Part shown: positions 24,531 through 41,600 of the stretch, piece after piece
Layout: each line of letters begins with the position of its first letter
How positions within the stretch are numbered: position 1 is the stretch's first letter
From: Nephromyces sp. MM_2019
Lineage: Eukaryota; Apicomplexa; Aconoidasida; Nephromycida
NCBI GenBank assembly: GCA_015657535.1
Contig: JADHZB010001772.1
Span: 27,593-91,592 of the forward strand
Length of the DNA: 64,000 bases
Direction: 5' to 3'
Notes under the pieces: model-generated
Database searches by the model: none
The model's input: only the letters and a program-made list of their open reading frames with translations
What the model was told of the DNA's origin: nothing
Translations under genes and position numbers: made by a program

Positions 24531-26968
24531 TTAAATTTGCTTTGCTTTTATTGAAGGACCAGGAAATTTAGGTTTTGATTTAGGACTTGAGCTGCTTAAT
24601 TGAAGTTTTGGAGGTAATTCTGGTGCAGGCTTAGCAAAACTAGGTGAATTATTGATTTCTAATAAATTTGTAAGTACCTCATTAGATGACTTTTGTGTTA
24701 TTAGAGTTTGTTCAGTTTTGTTTTCTTTGTCACCTGTTGGTTTTTGACTTTCTTCAGAAATTGAAACCCTTTTAGGAGGTGATTTTTTAAGGGCAGGAAT
24801 TTTAGGACTAGGTTGTTTTTGAGTTTTAAGCTCTAAAGTAATGCTGTTATTTGAAATTGAATCATTTTCATCCTCATTGTTTTGGATTTCAGCTTGTGAG
24901 CTACTTGGTAAATCGTTGGGTTTAGTTTTTTCAAGTTTTTCGTCTTTATTTAAAATTTTTGAATTTTCTTGTTCTCTTGGAGATAGAATTATAGGCTCAG
25001 TCTCCTCGTTTGATCCTGCCTTTCTTTTAGCTTGAATTTGTTTAGGTAGGGATTTCCCAGCAAATTTTGATTTAGCTTCAATCTTAGGTTTTGGCATATC
25101 TCCACCCTTTGCTTTGGGGTTACTCTGAATTAAATCATTTGTTTTGAGCAAATTAGGATCGTCCTCGGTTTCAGCAATTGATTTTGAGTTTTCGGTTATT
25201 TCTTGAGTCTGACTGTTGCCTATGTCATCTTTATTCCTTAATAATTTATTGTCTTTACCCGTAATATAATTTTTCATTGAAGTAATTACGCCCAGCTTCG
25301 CAGGTGTTGGCTTACTCAAATTTTTTTTGTTCAGCACTTCTAGGCTTTTAGGATTTGTAGAATTTGACAAAACTCTATCAGGAATATAGTTTTCGCTTTC
25401 ACTTTTAATTATAGTTATACCTTCATTGTTTTTGAGATTTCCTTTACTCCCTACTTGCTTTGAAGAACTCAGCCCTATAAACTCCTTAGTCTCTACTTGC
25501 GATGCCCTAACTTGTTCACCCGATTCTTTTTCTTGTGATCCCATTGATTCCTTTTGATGCATTTGCAATTCCGTCTGATTATGCCCCGGATTGATAAGAG
25601 CTTTGGGTAACGCTCTAGTTGAAAATCGTCTATCTGCACTGATGTCACCTTTCGCATTTTTCAACTTGTTTGCATCATAAATTTCATGAAACTTTTTTGA
25701 AAGATTTTGTAACTTTGACGAAAGTTCAGAAGCCCAGAATTGTTCCTCACTCGACATGGTGCATTCATTTGATATTGATTTTTCTAGCTCTAAGGCCGTC
25801 TCATAAATTGATAGGAGGAAATTTTGCTTTGATTTTCGATCAATTTGATATCGCTTTGCCTGGCAAAAATTTGTGTGATCAGTTTTGAAGCTTATATCTC
25901 CAGTATCAACCTTAACATATTCTGGAAATAATTCCAAATTTTAGGATATTATTGGTAGTGGAATAATTAAATGTAATGTTATTCTAAATTTGTCAATACA
26001 GAGGGTTGCTACTTGGCTATCTTCTGCAATTATATATATAAATATCTTTCCAAGCTTACCGTCTGTGTTAAACTTAATGTAGCTGCTCAATTCCAGGCTA
26101 GTATTCATAAAGAAAGGATATATCTGAAAATATTTTATACAAAAATAATCTTTCGAGTCATTTTTAAAAGTAGATTTATATTTAGATTGTTACAATTGTT
26201 GAAGGAAGTCTAATGTTTGGTCATATATATGAATCTACAGGATTAAATTCTAGCTTTAATGTTACTCACCAAATTAGTTCTAGAGTAAGGCTTAGCTATG
26301 CCCGCCTTGTAATAAATGTGCTTATTTGTTTGGCACTGCGTCATTGTGATGTAAAATATTAAAATTTCTGCATTTATAAAAAAATTAGATTACCTCTATT
26401 TGATCCAGTCGCTTCTCGACATCGTGACTTAGATCATGAGCATGCTTAAGCATCTTATACCTGTACCGCCAAGCAGATTGTGATACAGTAGCTCGTAGCA
26501 ACTAAATGCAATAAAAATTGTGTAATATTAGCTCTAATATCGAATTCCTATCGTGCTACCTACCTTGTAATTGATGTGATCGTTTTCTTTTCTTAATTCA
26601 CGGTAGCTTTTTTTTAGGATTGAGTAATTCTTTATATGCTCATAATTGCGGTTTTTTTCTAGAAAAATCTAAGCAAAGCTCGAAATAAATATCATTAAAC
26701 GTTGATGGATTAAGCATAAGCAATTTATTAAATTCTCAATCAATAATTTATACAACATCCTTAAAAATAAATACTAAAATTCCTAAATGAATTATTAAGT
26801 CTTGAATTTGGATTCATGGCTCTGCAATCAAACTAAGTCAATAAATTTACCTTCATGAGGCTAAATATTGTGAGAACTGCATAAAATTACCTCAATGCTG
26901 GTCCTTTCAGTATCTTTACTACAAATCTTACGAAAATAGTGCTCACATAAGCCTTGAGTTAGCTCCAT
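24531..26968 (-). CDS. Unknown protein: helical N-terminus, long Lys/Pro-rich tail
   Basis: Not recognised. Six exons join in phase: 26968-26891 (start MELTQGLCEHYF), 26668-26564, 26501-26394, 26335-26270, 26123-26060 and 25921-24531. The first four are rich in charged residues and look helical or coiled (YSILKKSYRELRKEN, HAHDLSHDVEKRLDQIE). The next part (YYKAGIAKPYSR, YPFFMNTSLELSSYIKF) looks folded and leads into a helix NFLLSIYETALELEKS. About 350 residues of low-complexity sequence follow, dense in Lys, Ser, Pro, Glu and Asn with recurring PK/SPK steps (SPKIPALKKSPPKR, PGPSIKAKQI at the end). The tail is predicted disordered by eye and would be a ready kinase substrate. The exon series and phase agreement make it a real gene; function is unknown. 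Confidence 0.75.
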
Positions 26969-27635
26969 TCTTTAAAAAACAGCTAATATTAAGTCACTAA
27001 ATTACTCTTGATTTAGACATTCCTTTATCCTTGAAAAAGCTAAAGGTTATGATTTAAACAATTTCTGATTAAGGAATCTTGAACATTAAAATTTAAATCA
27101 AATTATTATTCTATAATCTATTTATTTGTTGCTTGATTAAATTAGCTCAAAACAATCGATTGTTTAATTATAGTGTAATAATCGATTCATGAAATTAATA
27201 AGTCAAACTGTCAGTGTTAGTCCTAGCAATAGTTGAAAATAAAAGTAATCAGTTCGAAATAATAAACTATAATATCTATATATTGTAATTGGGTGCATTT
27301 ATATAAGATTTTAATATTCGCTAGCTAGGTTTTAAGAGAGTAAAATGTTCTATTCGCTTCTGAATAAATTATATATTTTGAAAGTTTATGTTTGAAGCAA
27401 TCCAAATATTGAGGTATAAAAAGTTATCATATTGATTATTTGGTTCTCATTTAATTTATGATATAGATCAGTTCATGATTGAGAATATTATATAATATGA
27501 CAAAAATTTGAAGGATTCGTATAATAATTGAAGTAAAAGGAAAAAAATTTGTAGCTATGCTCAAATCAAATTTCTATTTCGTTCAGATATTGAAGTTAGA
27601 GTAGAATTATTATTAAGCAAATAGTGCAGATAGTT
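26969..27635. other. Intergenic spacer
   Basis: AT-rich, separates the 3' end of nothing visible from the proteasome gene's stop; it is the upstream region of the Lys/Pro-rich protein gene and the downstream region of the proteasome gene. Confidence 0.5.
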
Positions 27636-28804
27636 TTAGGGTTGTGGAGTATTTGCAGCTTGTTGTTCGGCTTGTTGTTCTTCTTGTGCTTTCTTCATTA
27701 GAGCTGTTACTTCGGCATCAGAAAGAATAGTTTGTACGACTTTTCCTGGATTGTTTGGGTCAAGGCTTAGAGTTGCAAATTCAAGTTTGTCAGCGGCCAC
27801 TGAACTGGTATCCATTGTTCTAAAAAGTACTTTTGCAGCAAGATCAACGGCTCCTTCTAGATTTAGCTCTTCATTCCAATCCTATTATATAAGAAATTAA
27901 TGTATTGTATCTCGTCTTATCAAATAAAAGTCGAATTAGTAGCAGGAGGGTATTAAATCTAGAGATAGCAAATAGTGATTATAAGTCTGTAGTGTAAAAT
28001 ATAGGAGGCTACCTGTTTCAAGATTGATTGTGCTGATTGATTATTGACACCTATAGCGGTGCCTTTCCATCCAGAATAATTTCCTGAAGGGTCAGTATGG
28101 TAGAGTTGAAAGCCTTCATAGCGGTCCCATCCAGCCATTAGGAAGCTTACTCCGAAGGGACGCAGGCCACCGTATTGCGTATAACTCTAAAGTATAAAGA
28201 TATTTAATCTTTTATAGGGAAATTTAAATCGAAAGTTGTAATTACCTGTTTTGTGTCGCACATTCTCTCTATGAGTTGAACCACAGGCTGTAGTTCCCCA
28301 TATGTGTACTGATAACGCTGAGTAGTTAACCTTGCGTGGGAGATCAAAATGTTTGCATCTGCACTAAGGCCAGCCACTGCACAGACGATGTGGTCATCAA
28401 CCTTATAAATCTTTTCCTTGCTGTTTCCTTGGTCTAGTAGCTTAGAGGTGATCTATGGGAGGGTTGTAAGTAAAATAGTTAGTTATAGGTATAAGATAGA
28501 TATTTAGCTATACTTGTGAGTAACAATCTCTGAAACAATACAAACAATGCAAAAGAGGCTTGAAACTGTGAAATGAGGATATAAATCAATGCTCAAGCCC
28601 TGTATTGTTAGGTCTCCTATATTATATCACTCCTGCATTAATAAAACAACTTACAATTTTATCAGCAGCCAAAACAATTCCATCTTGAGATTTAATCCCA
28701 ATGGTCGATGAAGCCTTATTTATAGCCTCAAGGGCATATTCGACTTGGTATAGTCTGCCTTCTGGGGAAAATGTTGTGGTTCTACTATCGTATCTCCTTG
28801 CCAT
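27636..28804 (-). CDS. PSMA4: 20S proteasome alpha subunit (alpha-3/PSMA4 type)
   Basis: Outer-ring subunit of the 20S proteasome. Exons 28804-28655, 28452-28246, 28186-28013 and 27881-27636 are each a whole number of codons and give 258 residues, the usual length. The N-terminal signature [20 protein letters not shown] is diagnostic of alpha subunits, and the opening [10 protein letters not shown] with [13 protein letters not shown] points to the PSMA4 group. Downstream are [20 protein letters not shown], the [15 protein letters not shown] block and a C-terminal tail rich in Glu and Gln ([17 protein letters not shown]). As expected for an alpha subunit, there is no catalytic threonine. Start and stop are both clear, making this the best-bounded gene in the window. 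Confidence 0.97.
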
Positions 28805-30303
28805 GATTTCAACAGTTGAGGGGTGATATCAGTTATATAGGTAATATATGTATCGGAGTTGTTGTCTATGTCAAGGGTTGTTTGAATTTTATAGGCGAAA
28901 TAGAGTTTATAAGATTATTGCAATTAATAAGAAGTTTTAAGGAAATTGTTATAACAAAATTAACTTTTTATAAAAATGGACACGCATATTTAATGACTAA
29001 GCTCATCACAATTTGACTAACTCTGGATACACAATTTGTGCAAGGTAAGTTATTGTTATTGCTAACTAGTCTTCTAAGCAGCTAGCTCCACATGTATATG
29101 TGTATATTAATTAAATTATATGTACACATATGTAAAGTAAATCAAGTATACACATATGTAATGTAAATTGTTGCCGAGGCTATATATACATGCAATTGTT
29201 ACACACACATGTGAGGTAAATTCCTACTTTATGTATTTGCTACTAGAATTTCACACTTGTATTTTAAAAGCTATTGTCAATCAGCACGAGTGCCTGAATC
29301 AGTGTGTGTTAAAAGTGTGCTCATGTAAAGTTTTACTACTTATTCATTATAATTTGTAATAACAGATGAAAACACGTACCAGTCATTTTTCAAAACTCAG
29401 AAACACTAGTGCTTTTGTGTTGCTACACACATTTATCTTTAATGTGATCGTGTGAGTATATTAATGTATACTAAAAATAACATATATACATAGACACGTT
29501 TAACTCTTCCCATTCTAAGTGTGAAATCCCATTTGTGAGTCAGAATTGCATAGATACTTATATAAAATGAATTCATACTTGCTTATAAAATACAACCAAT
29601 TAAAAGTTTCTACCTATATAACTTTAGTTTCCCTATTATTTTTTAAGATTCATTTTTAATATATGCATAGTATGATATATGTTGAAATTGGCAAAAAATC
29701 TTAATTTTATACTAGCATTAAAAAAATCCATATATATGGCATAAACATCACTAAGAACAAATATATAATTAACAAATACTTTTTTGACAAATAAAGTTTA
29801 CCCTTTTTTTACAGAATAAATGTTCCTTAGATACTTATATATTCACAATAATATACGCATATCAAAGTGATATGAAGTGAATTTATACAACGCATGTCAC
29901 ATAGAAGTAAAACTAATAACACATATATATTCCACAATACATATAGAATGAGAAAATTTAAAAAATAGCATATTTTAAAAGTATACATTAAATATGTGCT
30001 ACATATAACTCAACTGATATATTTATAATTTAATAGATTTACAAAGTTTATTTTGAATTTAAAGCCTGCTTTACAAATCGTAACCTTTGTCACACTTATT
30101 ATCTAATAAGAAATAAAACTTGCAGACCCTTAGTTTATATTAAAGCTATTAACGTATATTAATGAGATTTATTTGTTTTAGTGCCAAAAAGTGTTAATTA
30201 AACTTATAAAAATCACTTCAAATACCTATGTACAAATCTATATATTGACAAAATTTTGTTTACTTATTACTTAGATAAAGATAAAATGATAGCAATATGT
30301 CGT
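28805..30303. other. AT-rich spacer, no gene seen
   Basis: About 1.5 kb upstream of the proteasome gene. A 30-50 base motif with ATGTACACATATGTAA is partly repeated near 29100-29165, flanked by TATATACA. No coding signal supported. Confidence 0.5.
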
Positions 30304-33300
30304 CTAAATGTTGCTTATATTAGAATTAGTTCCAGATTCATCAGAATCTGATATATCAGGTAAATCGTCATCACTTTCCCAAGCTACATCGGGCACAGAA
30401 TCGATCATCTTGTCAACTAAAATCATGTTAATAGAAATATGTGAGATTGACCCATATACAAAATTACTCAATTTTGATAAAATTAGAAAAGATTGAGGTT
30501 TTAACATCTATCGAATTATAAGTGATTATGTACCCTAAGGCCCTTACTGCTATCAAAAAAGAGGTGCCTTTTGACCCAACCATCAGGGCAATATAGCTTA
30601 TGTTCATCCACCATATCAGCCTATGTAAGATATTTGAGTGTGTAGTTTCTATGAATTTATTAGATCGGAAATAAACATTAAAGGCAATGATGGGAGGCTT
30701 GTGTATATGATATAGTTGTTTGAAGATTAAGAATAAGTGTGTAATTTTGGTTTTTGTATTTCTTTCATAAGCTTACAGAAGTGCATAAGGAAATTAGAAT
30801 CAGCATTGGTACGTATAAAATTAAATCAAAAATATGAAGAAGCATCTTATAAGGATCTATGCCAAAGGAAATCTTAACCATGCACATAAAAAATGAGGGA
30901 TAGTAACCTTAGAGAGAGCTTGTTCTAATAGTGAATTCTTAGTTATTGGTTCTAAGTGTCCAAATCTATAGGCAGCACCACAATTAACCACAAGTTCCTC
31001 CTTAAGATTACATAAATGAATTATAGAAAAAAGGAATAAGTTGGATAGATATATAAAGGCTGCTTTACCCCATGCTCGAGAACCCTTGAAGGATTATTTG
31101 TAACCACATTGTAAGGCCATCCTTCGTAATATACCTGCAGTAGAAATTAGTGTGTGTGAATATATATATATATATGTAAATCAAGAATATATATTTTATT
31201 ATTTCTGATTTTGTTGATTTTGTATTATAACAGTGAGTGGTGCCTTCCTCGGTCTTTTATGTAGAGTCTTGTTGTGCAATTCATTCATTTTATATAATAA
31301 ATTTATTTAGTTATACTTTGTAAAATTTGGCATTCGTCTCTAGTCTTTTGTCTACTGTAAGTAGCCTAGAATCATTCATCATTGACATTTGATTAAAGGC
31401 TTCGTAAGAGTCTAGTGTAAAGTAGAAGTCTGGAGGTAATATAATCCTCTTGTTCAAAAAGTCCCACCCTATATATAGCGGATTTAGGGGTGTTAAAGCT
31501 TTGGAATAACAAATTTCGTATTGTGGGTAGTGTGCATAAATTGTATAAAGGTTGATTGTTAAATAACGAATATGAAAAATGTACCGAGAAAGTTGAGCCT
31601 ATAATTGTCTATGAATTTAAAATGAGAATGATGCAAATAAAATGCTAGTAAATAAATAGATAAAAAGTGATGAAAAGGGGTACCAATTTCATTATCAAGA
31701 TTTTTATCCCATTCACTTTCAGTTAGGGCTTTCCCAGATATATGTTTATTTCGTAGAGGGTGGAAGCTTATCTTAAAAAATATATGGGAAGATTGAAGTT
31801 TACAATAGTGCACATATTTTTACATTTATGCAAATTAGTATATAATATATGGAATAATGAAAATCTAAATCAATACATCTAAGTCCATAATATCACCATA
31901 CAGTAGTAGCACATTACTTTTGTCCACATTCTACATGTACACTTTAAAGAATATGCGATAGAAATATGTCTAAATAATCACTTCCTACACATATTTATTA
32001 TACTTTTCTAAGCTATAGAAGTCCAACTGAATTGGATTATCAAAAAGTTCTAAAATGTGTGAATATTATTTACTTTTTTGCGATTAAGTTTGTCCTTAAT
32101 AAATCTTTTGTGTGGGTCATTCCAACTTATTTCAATAGCATAATCAACTTTTTCTTCTGAGATTTCTCTACTGGGTTTTATCTCTCCCACGTAAACACCA
32201 AAAATCACTTGTGCACCCTAAGAATTAATAAGTATGACAATTAATGATATCTTTTTATTTTAGGTTAAATAGGAATACTTAACAGTTATATATGCTATAA
32301 TTTAAATTGTGGATCTGTATATATACGTGTGATAGAGTAAAATTATTTAAGGTTTGATCAATACTTAAGATTTATTGAATAAAGTTTATATATATAAAAT
32401 AATAAAATGTAGATTTGTACCGATGTGTAATATGCTTTGATCAAATAATAAAATATTACCTTTGGTAAGTTTGGTCCCGTCCAGACTAGGCCAGCTACAG
32501 AATTGTTAGGTACAACTTTTTTTATGGGATGCGTTGTGTCCTTTATGAGTATGACCTAACAAAAGACACATGTTAACAAAAATACACACACATCTAATAT
32601 CTGTACACATTTATGTACTTAAATTAAAGGGAGAATCCCAAATGGAATATGTCTGAAATGTGTAAATGAATCTAGAATATACAGGTTGGCTTGTTTTAAG
32701 TAATAGATTTTAAGATATGATTTTAGAAAAATGTGTGTACTTCTATCAAGCTAACCTCAAGACAGTGGTGGCAATAACCAAGTTCAATAGCATCCCTAAC
32801 TTCATCAAAAAGTGTTCGTTTTTGGCCAATCATTTCCTTCTTCATTGGAATGGCGACAGCCTTTTCTCTCTTAAGTTCATCTTCTGGTTCTATTTATAAA
32901 AGTAAATAGGAGTATTGACATGTGTACGAAATAATGACTAAAATTGTTTAGACTTACTTCCCATGCAATTTTGTATTACACCTTTGCCACTTAATGCTTT
33001 CAACTGGTCCTTGAGTTTCTGTGCAGATGAAGCACAACTACCAAAGTCCACATTTTTGATGTATCGCCGCTTACGTAATTGTGCAATGGCCTGGCAGGTG
33101 GTGTGCTGTTATTAAAAGTTGTTTAAGTTTTGAGTACAATTGTTTAGATAAAATTTAGATTGTAATTGATTAATTAATAAACAAGATATAAATGCAATAA
33201 ACATATATTTGACATCTAAGCTGCATGTCACCTCTAATCTCTGGTCATTATATTTACTCATAAGGCAAGTACATCTAAAATTGGTGTTATTTTCACCCGG

Positions 33301-33970
33301 AAATTCTACAAGTTTCCTCTTTTTGCTGGGTATATAGTCAGAGTCATCACGTTCCCTAGATATCTGTGTATAAGCAAAATCATGATTTTCCGAATATGAG
33401 TGTTTCTCATTGAATTCGTCATATTTCAAATCTGTGAAGTCAAAATCGGTATATTCTGCTCGTGCGTGTGGGTGTTCATCATCCGAAGAGTAAAATGAGA
33501 TGGTAGATTTTGGGCTTGATACTGGGCTCTGATTATGCTTGATAGGCTTGTTAAAGCTTAGATATAAGTTTACATCCATCGATGCAATCGGACATTTGTG
33601 TGTACAAAAATTGAAGGGTTTTCCATTTGTTTTATTCTTTTCTATCTTGAAATCAGATCTGAAATAAGAGTGAATATTATGTTTGTTTGTATGCGCATCC
33701 AAAAATTGCACCTTTCTTATGTTTATTCATCAAAAGTTACAATTCTATCTGAAGCTTGTTAAAAATCGATATGTCATGTAACTATCATATGCCATAACTT
33801 TAAATTACCTTTTAGATGATGTTGGGATGGTAATAACGATGTTAGGACAAGCCGAGGTATGATCTAAAAAATTCTTATCAGTAAGCATTGTGAGACAATT
33901 ATACCTCGAGAGGTGATCGGGGTTCTCCTCTAGTGCATCTAACTTAAGATTCAATAGCCGTTTCCTAACC
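30304..33970 (-). CDS. SET-domain protein, probable lysine methyltransferase (5' end unresolved)
   Basis: Exons joined in phase: about 33970-33809, 33658-33232, 33105-32958, 32889-32756, 32555-32460, 32217-32074, 31771-31684, 31468-31317, 31134-31069, 31000-30908, 30620-30534 and 30507-30304. The SET fold starts at VAGLVWTGPNLPKGAQVIFG, followed by VYVGEIKP. It continues with the substrate/cofactor region FNQMSMMNDSRL and NAKFYKVYYEGWP, and closes with HGEELVVNCGAAYRFGHLEP, where Cys replaces the usual Asp/Asn before the YG-like step. Before SET lie a Ser/Asp-rich region, a basic cluster SKKRKLVEF (nuclear-signal-like) and Cys pairs (FCTHKC, CTC, CHHC) that may bind zinc. The C-terminus is acidic (SDDDLPDISDSDES). 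Histone methylation is inferred from the family. No initiator ATG is found in frame upstream of 33970, so a first exon is missing. Confidence 0.78.
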
Positions 33971-35223
33971 AAATTTTATTGATCTTAAGTTAGGGCTGTA
34001 TATATTAGTGTGTTACCACACTTTGTTGATCTTAGGAAGTGTATGTATACTCACCCCTTAAGAATTTTGAAAAAGTATATATATATAACTGTTTCGTTGG
34101 TTGATCTCGTACATCTATGTATAGGTGTTTGTGCGAGTGTAGTCAAATTCTTGAGTGCTTAAATTAATTTTATGTTCTCGTCTTACAATTGCTCTGTGAC
34201 GTTTGCTAGAGTAGATTGTGCCTGTATTGCTTATTTAATTTTATTATTTGAAGACTCAAATTTTAATTAGCTATCAGGCTATTGCAAAGTAATATTCCTC
34301 ATTTAATTATGTTCGATTGCATTTACATTTATGCAATTAGCTTATTTTTTGAGCTAATTTTATATATCTAGTCTATGTATTTAATTAATTATATCTAACG
34401 ACAATACACACAGATATGTCATAATTTGTAATTTTGTTTAAATGTGGGTTTATAAAGGTAAGGTAGCACTCATATAGAAGAATTTGCCTATGATTATTTT
34501 TGTGGATATATTTTAATATTTGTAGAATCAACTATTAAAAAAAGTATTATATATGAATGTAAAGTGAAGAATTCACATAGCACACAAGCATAATAAGCAA
34601 AGGCTTCAGGTGTATATATGGGGTTAGCGTTCTTCAAATTTATTCAAATTTACGATTGAATGCGAATTTAATTCAAGATTAAAATAGTTAGTATTTAAGT
34701 TGTATTTAGGTTGAAGTAATAATATTATGAAATTTAGCACTGAATATTCTTAGCTCGTAACACAAAAATTCTATATTTTAAAAGTGTAATGAGATGATTG
34801 ACTATCTGTTCCAGGTATGTTGGTTTGGTGTGTCTTGTGTGAGATTCTTCTATTCAATTTTTTTTTAATAATATCTTTGTCTATATTTTATTTCCTAGGT
34901 TTATGTGTTGATTAAGATGTGTTTATGCTTCAATGTGCTTTGCTTAGATTATAAATTTGATTAAAACTTCTTAAAAACATCTTGTTGAGATGTATGTAAC
35001 TTAAAATAGGTAAATACTTAATTATGAAATGAAACTGTTTCCAGAATTAGAATTTGGGTGTAAAGAGCTTAAGAGGCCAATTACTTTTCTTAATTTCTCT
35101 ATAAATCTAAAAATTGAAGAAAAACGTAAATCACTATGAAAATGGTTTTTAAAATGATTGATTAGTCAAAGGGGCTTTATATTAAATAAGGCTAAAAAGA
35201 TGAAAGTATGAAAATGTAGTTCT
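33971..35223. other. AT-rich spacer
   Basis: No supported gene. It should contain the missing first exon or promoter of the SET-domain gene and the 3' flank of the cysteine desulfurase gene. Confidence 0.5.
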
Positions 35224-38021
<2,798 letters not shown>

Positions 38022-38623
38022 TATGTGATAATTGCTTAAAGCATCGTTCTGGATGAATGTTTTGTATATGATTTCAACTGAACCTCAATTATACATGGCT
38101 AATTTGAATTTAATGAGAATAAATTTTAAGTAGGTATTGTTTTCTCTTTTATTAGATTTATACAAAGTCTTCAATAAACATGGACTGTAAAAAACTAGTT
38201 CTACAATTCATTCCACACTTTAAGCCATCTAAATATTCTATACGGTAGCACAATGCAGGATCTTTGAATGTATTTTAAAGTGCTATTTTTAATATTGATG
38301 CTTGATAAAGCAAGACTGGTTGATTATTTAGAAATATTGAAGTTACTATTAGTTATAAGATGTTTTTAGTATTTCATGGTTTTAATGAAATATAAGTAGA
38401 TTAGAAAAATTTTAACTCATCTAGAACAAACAACTCATGGCAACACTTTAAAGTACTTAGTCAATGAGCAAATTATGAAAGTTTTCGTTGAAATCGTCAG
38501 CTCTGGCGTAAATAAAACTTCTTAAGTAACTATTGTCATTCATTCAATAACTTAACTTGTTAAATTGTGATTTCAGAAAGGTTCTATTTGGTTTATTTAT
38601 ACTTTAAAGTTAAATTTTTATTT
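38022..38623. other. Intergenic spacer
   Basis: AT-rich spacer between the 5' end of the SufS gene and the 3' end of the AK9-like gene, both on the minus strand. Nothing recognised. Confidence 0.6.
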
Positions 38624-41600
38624 TTAATGAACGTGCTCCTGGTTCAAGTTATAGATTGAATCAAATCGTTCAACAATGTCCTTGAACATTTTATCTACTA
38701 AACTCAAAGGTATGGTCTCAAAAACATTGCTTTGTGAATAATCTTTATTATAAATTTTGGCAAGATCATTGCTCGTTTCACAATCTGAGTAAAAATTATT
38801 TCGATAATGGTTTTAACTGATTTATAGTTAATCTTCAAATTTACCCTCTAAAAAGTCTTTTAATAACTGTCTGTGATATGAGATATTTTCATTGTTGTTA
38901 TTTCGAAGGTTGTGACATTTTAAAAAATAAGCAATTAATTTTATTGATGTTTGGGAGTGATTTTTCAGTGGGTATATGTATCTATGAGAGTCCAGAAACA
39001 TAAGCCCTTGATGTAAAGTTTGGATTAAATTGTCATGTTGACTCATTTGTGCTATAGTACTTTCACATATACCCTGATTATAGCCAATTACATATTATGC
39101 ATAGTTTTTTATCTCCATTCTCAATATTATCTACTTACCTGTGTCATGACAATATTGCCTTCACGTGAGCACTTTCTCCAATTTAAAACAGCCTCATCTA
39201 TTAACTTAATTCTTATAAATTAGAGTTTCAGTATGTGGGTAACATAATATTTACTAGAAACGTTTTGTTGATCTATAGATTTCCTTGCATGATGACTTGG
39301 GCTATTGTTTTTGTGAACGGTTGCTAAAAAAACAAAAAGTGATCTCAATTTTTATTAAGCCGTCGTAAGTATATAAAAAGAAATCAAAAATATTATAAGA
39401 TTTTTAATAAAGAATTGAAGAATTTCGTGAATTAATTTGATTTTAATATGTAATTTGTGAATTACTTTTATCCTGAAGTTCGTTTTGCTCTCTATTGGCC
39501 TAAAAGTAAAGAGGAAACTATGTGTTTAACAATCATTGAAAATGTGTTTTATAATAAACAAAATTTAGTAAACTAATCTATAGAAGTGCATAAGCCTAGT
39601 TTTGTTGAGTAAATTAAGAGAATTATACTAAATAATCATTTTGTATACCTCATTTATGCTCATATCATTTGTTTTCATATAACTTTCTCGGAAAATTTTA
39701 TGATGAGTTTTTACAATTTCCTGATTGACAAGTAATACCTCTAAATTTATCATAAAACTCGACACATTTTGTGTGACGCACCTTAATTGATGCTATTGAT
39801 TTTTCGCACATACCCCAAAATGAAATTTCATTTTGATCCAATGATCTGAAATATTTTGAAAATTTTTTCAAATATTTAAATTAATTACTAAACAGTCTTG
39901 TTGCTTCTTACAAAACCTCATGGAGGTAAGGCTTATTACAAAACGGTTGGTTCTTTACGAGTGACTCTTTAAACAACTTATGCATATTATAGTAATCTTG
40001 TGTTGAACCTAATGGGTATGTGATCTTAGATTCTTGATGGCAATGCTTATATTAACAATTTAAACAATTACCAGGGTTATCTTCAATATCAAAATTTTGC
40101 GAGTATCCCTTATATCTACTATTATTAAATGTTGCTTTATGCAAATCTTCCGGGAATAAACTTTCCTGAGAATCAAAATATGAATTTAATTTAATAAACA
40201 AATATATACGAATACTAAAAGGGCTTTCATAATTCAGATACATTTAAATCCAAGACTAATATTGGGTAGTCAACTTGTGATAAGACACTCTTAAAAGATA
40301 TCATATCATGAGGGAAGCCTTCTAAAACCCACCCTCGGTCAGAGCAATCAGACATTCTGAGCCTATTAATTAAAATTTGCTGTAGCTTATAACCATTTAG
40401 GCTTGATCCCCTAATAATATTTTTTTACATTTTTAACTTTAAGGTTTATTTCATGAACGGTAAAACATGAGGCTAACCGTTTGAGAGTATTACTTATTGC
40501 TTTATCTAATAAAGAAGAGGGACTTTCGATCAAGTTTTCTAGAATATCTTTGAGTGTCAACAACACCATCCCAAGCTTGCTAGAAATACATTCTGATAGT
40601 TTATGTGAATTTGCTGAATTTTCTCCACTGAAAATAACACATCCCGGAACAATAACTTTTGGTGAAACTATTGGATCTATATCAGCTAATTTTGGGTTTG
40701 CACAAAATAAATTTATTTCTTCAGGAGTCTGGAAATTATAGACCTTCCCTTTATATGCCACCTTTTCTTGGAATTCAGTTCGAACCTTCGAGTTTAACAT
40801 AGTAAAGGTGAAACTCTCAATATTTTAAGCAACTCAATTTGAGCAAGATTGTACCATACTATCCAAACTTAATGGTGAGAATGGGCCATATGAAGATAAT
40901 GGGAAAGGAACCTCCCCATAAATGTAATTCACGGGTGGCTCATATAAAACCGTCTCACAGCGCATTTTTTCAATCATAAAATCCCTTTCTGACACATATT
41001 TTCTAAGCACACGCGAGACTCTTGAGAAATTTTGTCTAAAATTATGGACACCAGCATTTAAAGTTACATAAGGTATTCCTATTTTAGCTAAGTCATTTTT
41101 TATTGCTTCAATCATACTCTCTTGATTTTGTTTAAAATCCAAAATTTCACCAAGATTACCGCTTAGCTCCTATAAACGAAAGAATTAGACTGAATTTTTA
41201 CTGTTGGTTTATTCTTGAGCTGCTCACTTGAAGGGTAAGTTTATGGTTATTGTGAGATATTGTTTGGTTTAAACTTGAATTCATCTCCTTTAGGATTTGT
41301 TCCGAAAAGTCTTTATCTTTACCCAAATGCTCTGCTAGTGTTGCTCTCTCTGTGGCTGATGATTTCAATCTTTTGAACATATCATTAGCATGACAATCCA
41401 TTATAATAACCATCTCTGGCAATTTTTTATTAGCTTTGAGATATGTGATTATATTTTCATCTGCCCAAAATTCCTTATCACCCAATTTCAGTGAACCTGT
41501 GAATATAGTATGCATGTATATCTAAGTATATCAATTAAAAGCTCTACCGTCAATAATGATGCTACTAGAGCTTTTGATATCATTTAATAGCTTGTTTTTT

